In this document: piece after piece, positions 62,446 to 64,000 of the stretch
Numbering within the stretch: position 1 is the first letter of the stretch
Layout of the letters: every line of letters begins with the position of its first letter
From: Rhodobacteraceae bacterium M382
Lineage (GTDB): Bacteria > Pseudomonadota > Alphaproteobacteria > Rhodobacterales > Rhodobacteraceae
Direction: 5' to 3'
Length of the DNA stretch: 64,000 nt
Assembly (NCBI GenBank): GCA_025141015.1
Contig: CP081098.1
Span: forward strand, 4,222,501 to 4,286,500
The notes under the pieces: model-generated
The model's database searches: none
The model's input: the letters and a program-made list of their open reading frames with translations, nothing else
What the model was told of the DNA's origin: nothing
Program-made: the position numbers and the translations under genes

Positions 62446-62511
62446 CCGTACCTCGTTGTCGCATTTCCCAGGGGGGTCTTCATCGAGACCCCGGTTAGGC
62501 CCATCCCAGTG

Positions 62512-64000
62512 CTATTCGTATGCCGCGTTTCCGGCGTAATCTTCGATGATCAACTCCACCAACTCGAGCTCCCCAGGCTCGGCCGGCAGGCTCGCCGAAC
62601 ATATATTCTGTGCAGCGTTGCACCGCAGGAAGCCTTCACGCTCCACGTCTCCGATGCGCAGTACATAGGACGCCGCCTGTCGCAGACCGCTGGCGTCAGT
62701 GGCCTCCACCTTCAGTTCGATCGGACCATTTGCCCCGTTCGGCCGCCCCAGATCGACATTGATGATCTGCGGCGGGTCCACATCCAAGAGGGTTTCCAAC
62801 CGCAGAACTCGCAGATTCCCCACTGCGTCTTCAGCGACCAGTTCGAATACGTTCTGCCCCGGTTCCAATTCCGCATCGATCAAAAACCGGCCATCCAGCA
62901 TGGCAAGCGGAGCATCATTCAACATCAGCCGCACCGCATCTCCCGCATCGCCTTCCAGCCGCAACTCCGGCTCGCCGGTGGCCTGCGGCGGTGGCAAGTC
63001 CAGATCCAGATCGGGCGGCGTCCGGTCTTGCAACGCCGAAAACGCTGCTCGGCCTTCGACTGCTCCGGTCGGAGACAGGATCTCTACCCGGTACGTCGAC
63101 GGCTCTTCGTTGACTGGTACAGAGAACCGGAACCCACCATCCGGACCGATACGGGACCGGACGGTCTCGGCTTCGGAACCAATCACAACCATATCCGCCC
63201 CCGGAGCCGCGGTACTGAACCCCCAAACCGAAATCTGTTCCGTGCGTGTGGCAAGCGCCTGACCTGATCTGGGAATTTGATCCGAGAACGTGATCGAAAC
63301 CTGCTCGACGGGACGGTAGACTACCGAAATGGCCCGTGTCGTCCGATTCCCCGCAGGATCCTGAGCATCAACACGGATCTGGTTTTCACCCGGTTCCAAA
63401 GTCAGCGTCGCGGCAAAGCTGCCATCCGCACCGGGTTCCAGCCGTTCCCCATTCAGGTTCAATATTGCATCCGCTTCGGTCACGCCCAGAAATTCGACCT
63501 GGGAACTGGTCACCAGGCTATCCGTGGCAGGTGACAAAACTGTCAGGAATGGCGGGGTTTCGTCTATACGCATGGTAAAAACACGCGGATGACTCCACGA
63601 CCCCGGCAAGCCCAACAAATCAATCGCCGCAACTCGCCAGTGGTAGTCTCCCGGTGCCAGATCCCGCGCCTTGAACCCCGCCTCGGGGATCGCCCACTCG
63701 GACACCTGCATCTGGTTGAAACCGGGGTCGCGTGCCACTTCGAGCCAGTATCCTTTGGCATCCTGTACCACAGCCCAGGCCAGATCGACCTGACCGGCAT
63801 AGGCAATGGCCTCGGCTGCGGGCCGCGTCAGATCGACCGCACCCAGAACATCCGCCCGTTTGGCGTCACCGCCGCTCAGGACCACGCCCTCGTTCGCCCC
63901 GACCATAATCGTGTTTTTTCCCTGCTGGATTGCCAAATCCGGCCCGTCGTAATTGACAAACCGCGCGCCCTTCTGGTCGTTCTTGATCCAGAAGTCGGTG
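62512..64000 (-). CDS. FecR-domain/Ig-like protein, C-terminal part (N-terminus outside window)
   Basis: The last about 496 residues; the gene continues beyond the right edge (frame open to 64000, reading D-F-W-I-K-N-D-Q-K-G-A-R-F-V-N-Y-D-G-P). Near the edge, GKNTIMVGANEGVVLSGGDA fits the end of a FecR domain. After a fibronectin-like segment (V-D-L-A-W-A-V-V-Q-D-A ... Y-H-W-R-V-A-A-I-D) come several Ig-like bacterial domains with T-P-P-F-L-T-V-L and L-E-P-G-E-N-Q-I-R-V-D-A-Q-D-P-A-G-N signatures. Such FecR proteins in alphaproteobacteria are encoded next to cyclases. Exported by inference; its signal peptide is not visible. Confidence 0.85.
   Translation of the reverse strand, partial: TDFWIKNDQKGARFVNYDGPDLAIQQGKNTIMVGANEGVVLSGGDAKRADVLGAVDLTRPAAEAIAYAGQVDLAWAVVQDAKGYWLEVARDPGFNQMQVSEWAIPEAGFKARDLAPGDYHWRVAAIDLLGLPGSWSHPRVFTMRIDETPPFLTVLSPATDSLVTSSQVEFLGVTEADAILNLNGERLEPGADGSFAATLTLEPGENQIRVDAQDPAGNRTTRAISVVYRPVEQVSITFSDQIPRSGQALATRTEQISVWGFSTAAPGADMVVIGSEAETVRSRIGPDGGFRFSVPVNEEPSTYRVEILSPTGAVEGRAAFSALQDRTPPDLDLDLPPPQATGEPELRLEGDAGDAVRLMLNDAPLAMLDGRFLIDAELEPGQNVFELVAEDAVGNLRVLRLETLLDVDPPQIINVDLGRPNGANGPIELKVEATDASGLRQAASYVLRIGDVEREGFLRCNAAQNICSASLPAEPGELELVELIIEDYAGNAAYE

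Overview
The window reads as chromosome of a marine-type alphaproteobacterium of the order Rhodobacterales (Roseobacter group). The evidence is gene order and family content: rpsA-ihfB-lapA-trpF-trpB, aroA-cmk, miaB...phoH-ybeY-corC-lnt-metK, irr next to fabA, a SAM/SAH-type riboswitch in front of metK (a class known from Rhodobacterales), and an SqrR-type persulfide sensor. Strand assignments, start codons and motifs below come from reading the sequence; no database search was possible.

Layout. (1) 1-5.6 kb is an accessory region. It holds the N-terminus of an exported amidohydrolase, a frameshifted dihydrofolate-reductase-like remnant, then a probable zinc operon: a Zur-type regulator behind a near-perfect palindrome, a His-rich periplasmic ZrgA-like protein, an ABC ATPase, an FtsX-like permease and two tandem DUF3299 proteins. 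(2) 5.6-10.3 kb: lldD with an operator-like palindrome, rplY (L25), pth, an exported serine hydrolase and a DUF2237 protein. (3) 10.3-28.3 kb is almost all minus-strand housekeeping: trpB, a broken small gene, trpF, lapA, ihfB, rpsA, a small exported protein, cmk, aroA, trmB, an exported ClpP-like protein, metK with its riboswitch, lnt, corC, ybeY, phoH, a lipoprotein/OmpA pair sharing one unusual domain, and miaB.

(4) 28.4-40.8 kb: a glycosyltransferase-like gene, a PhyH-type dioxygenase divergent from a LysR regulator, irr divergent from fabA, then about 5.2 kb that separates fabA from fabB-fabI. That stretch carries an ABC-type membrane domain without an ATPase and a 1187-residue RTX protein. 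An FKBP isomerase follows. (5) 40.9-51.6 kb is catabolic and plus-strand: haloacid dehalogenase, hydrolases, a PLP dehydratase, an EEP-family phosphoesterase, pcaD, an esterase, pcaB, an MFS exporter, a zinc alcohol dehydrogenase and an enolase-superfamily dehydratase.

(6) 51.7-64 kb: an SqrR orthologue, a large ABC-like protein whose ATPase appears dead and which ends in a cyclic-nucleotide-binding domain, a DUF3307 membrane protein, and a minus-strand set running FecR/Ig-like protein, 15-repeat PKD protein, membrane adenylate cyclase. Placing a cAMP-type sensor domain next to a cyclase suggests a local second-messenger circuit (inference).

The most interesting items are the pseudo-ABC/cyclic-nucleotide protein beside the cyclase operon, a double-hairpin intergenic repeat present twice with a compensatory base change, the paired WVDPxGCxHW domain proteins, the SAM/SAH riboswitch, the fabA/fabBI split, and the frameshifted gene between trpF and trpB.
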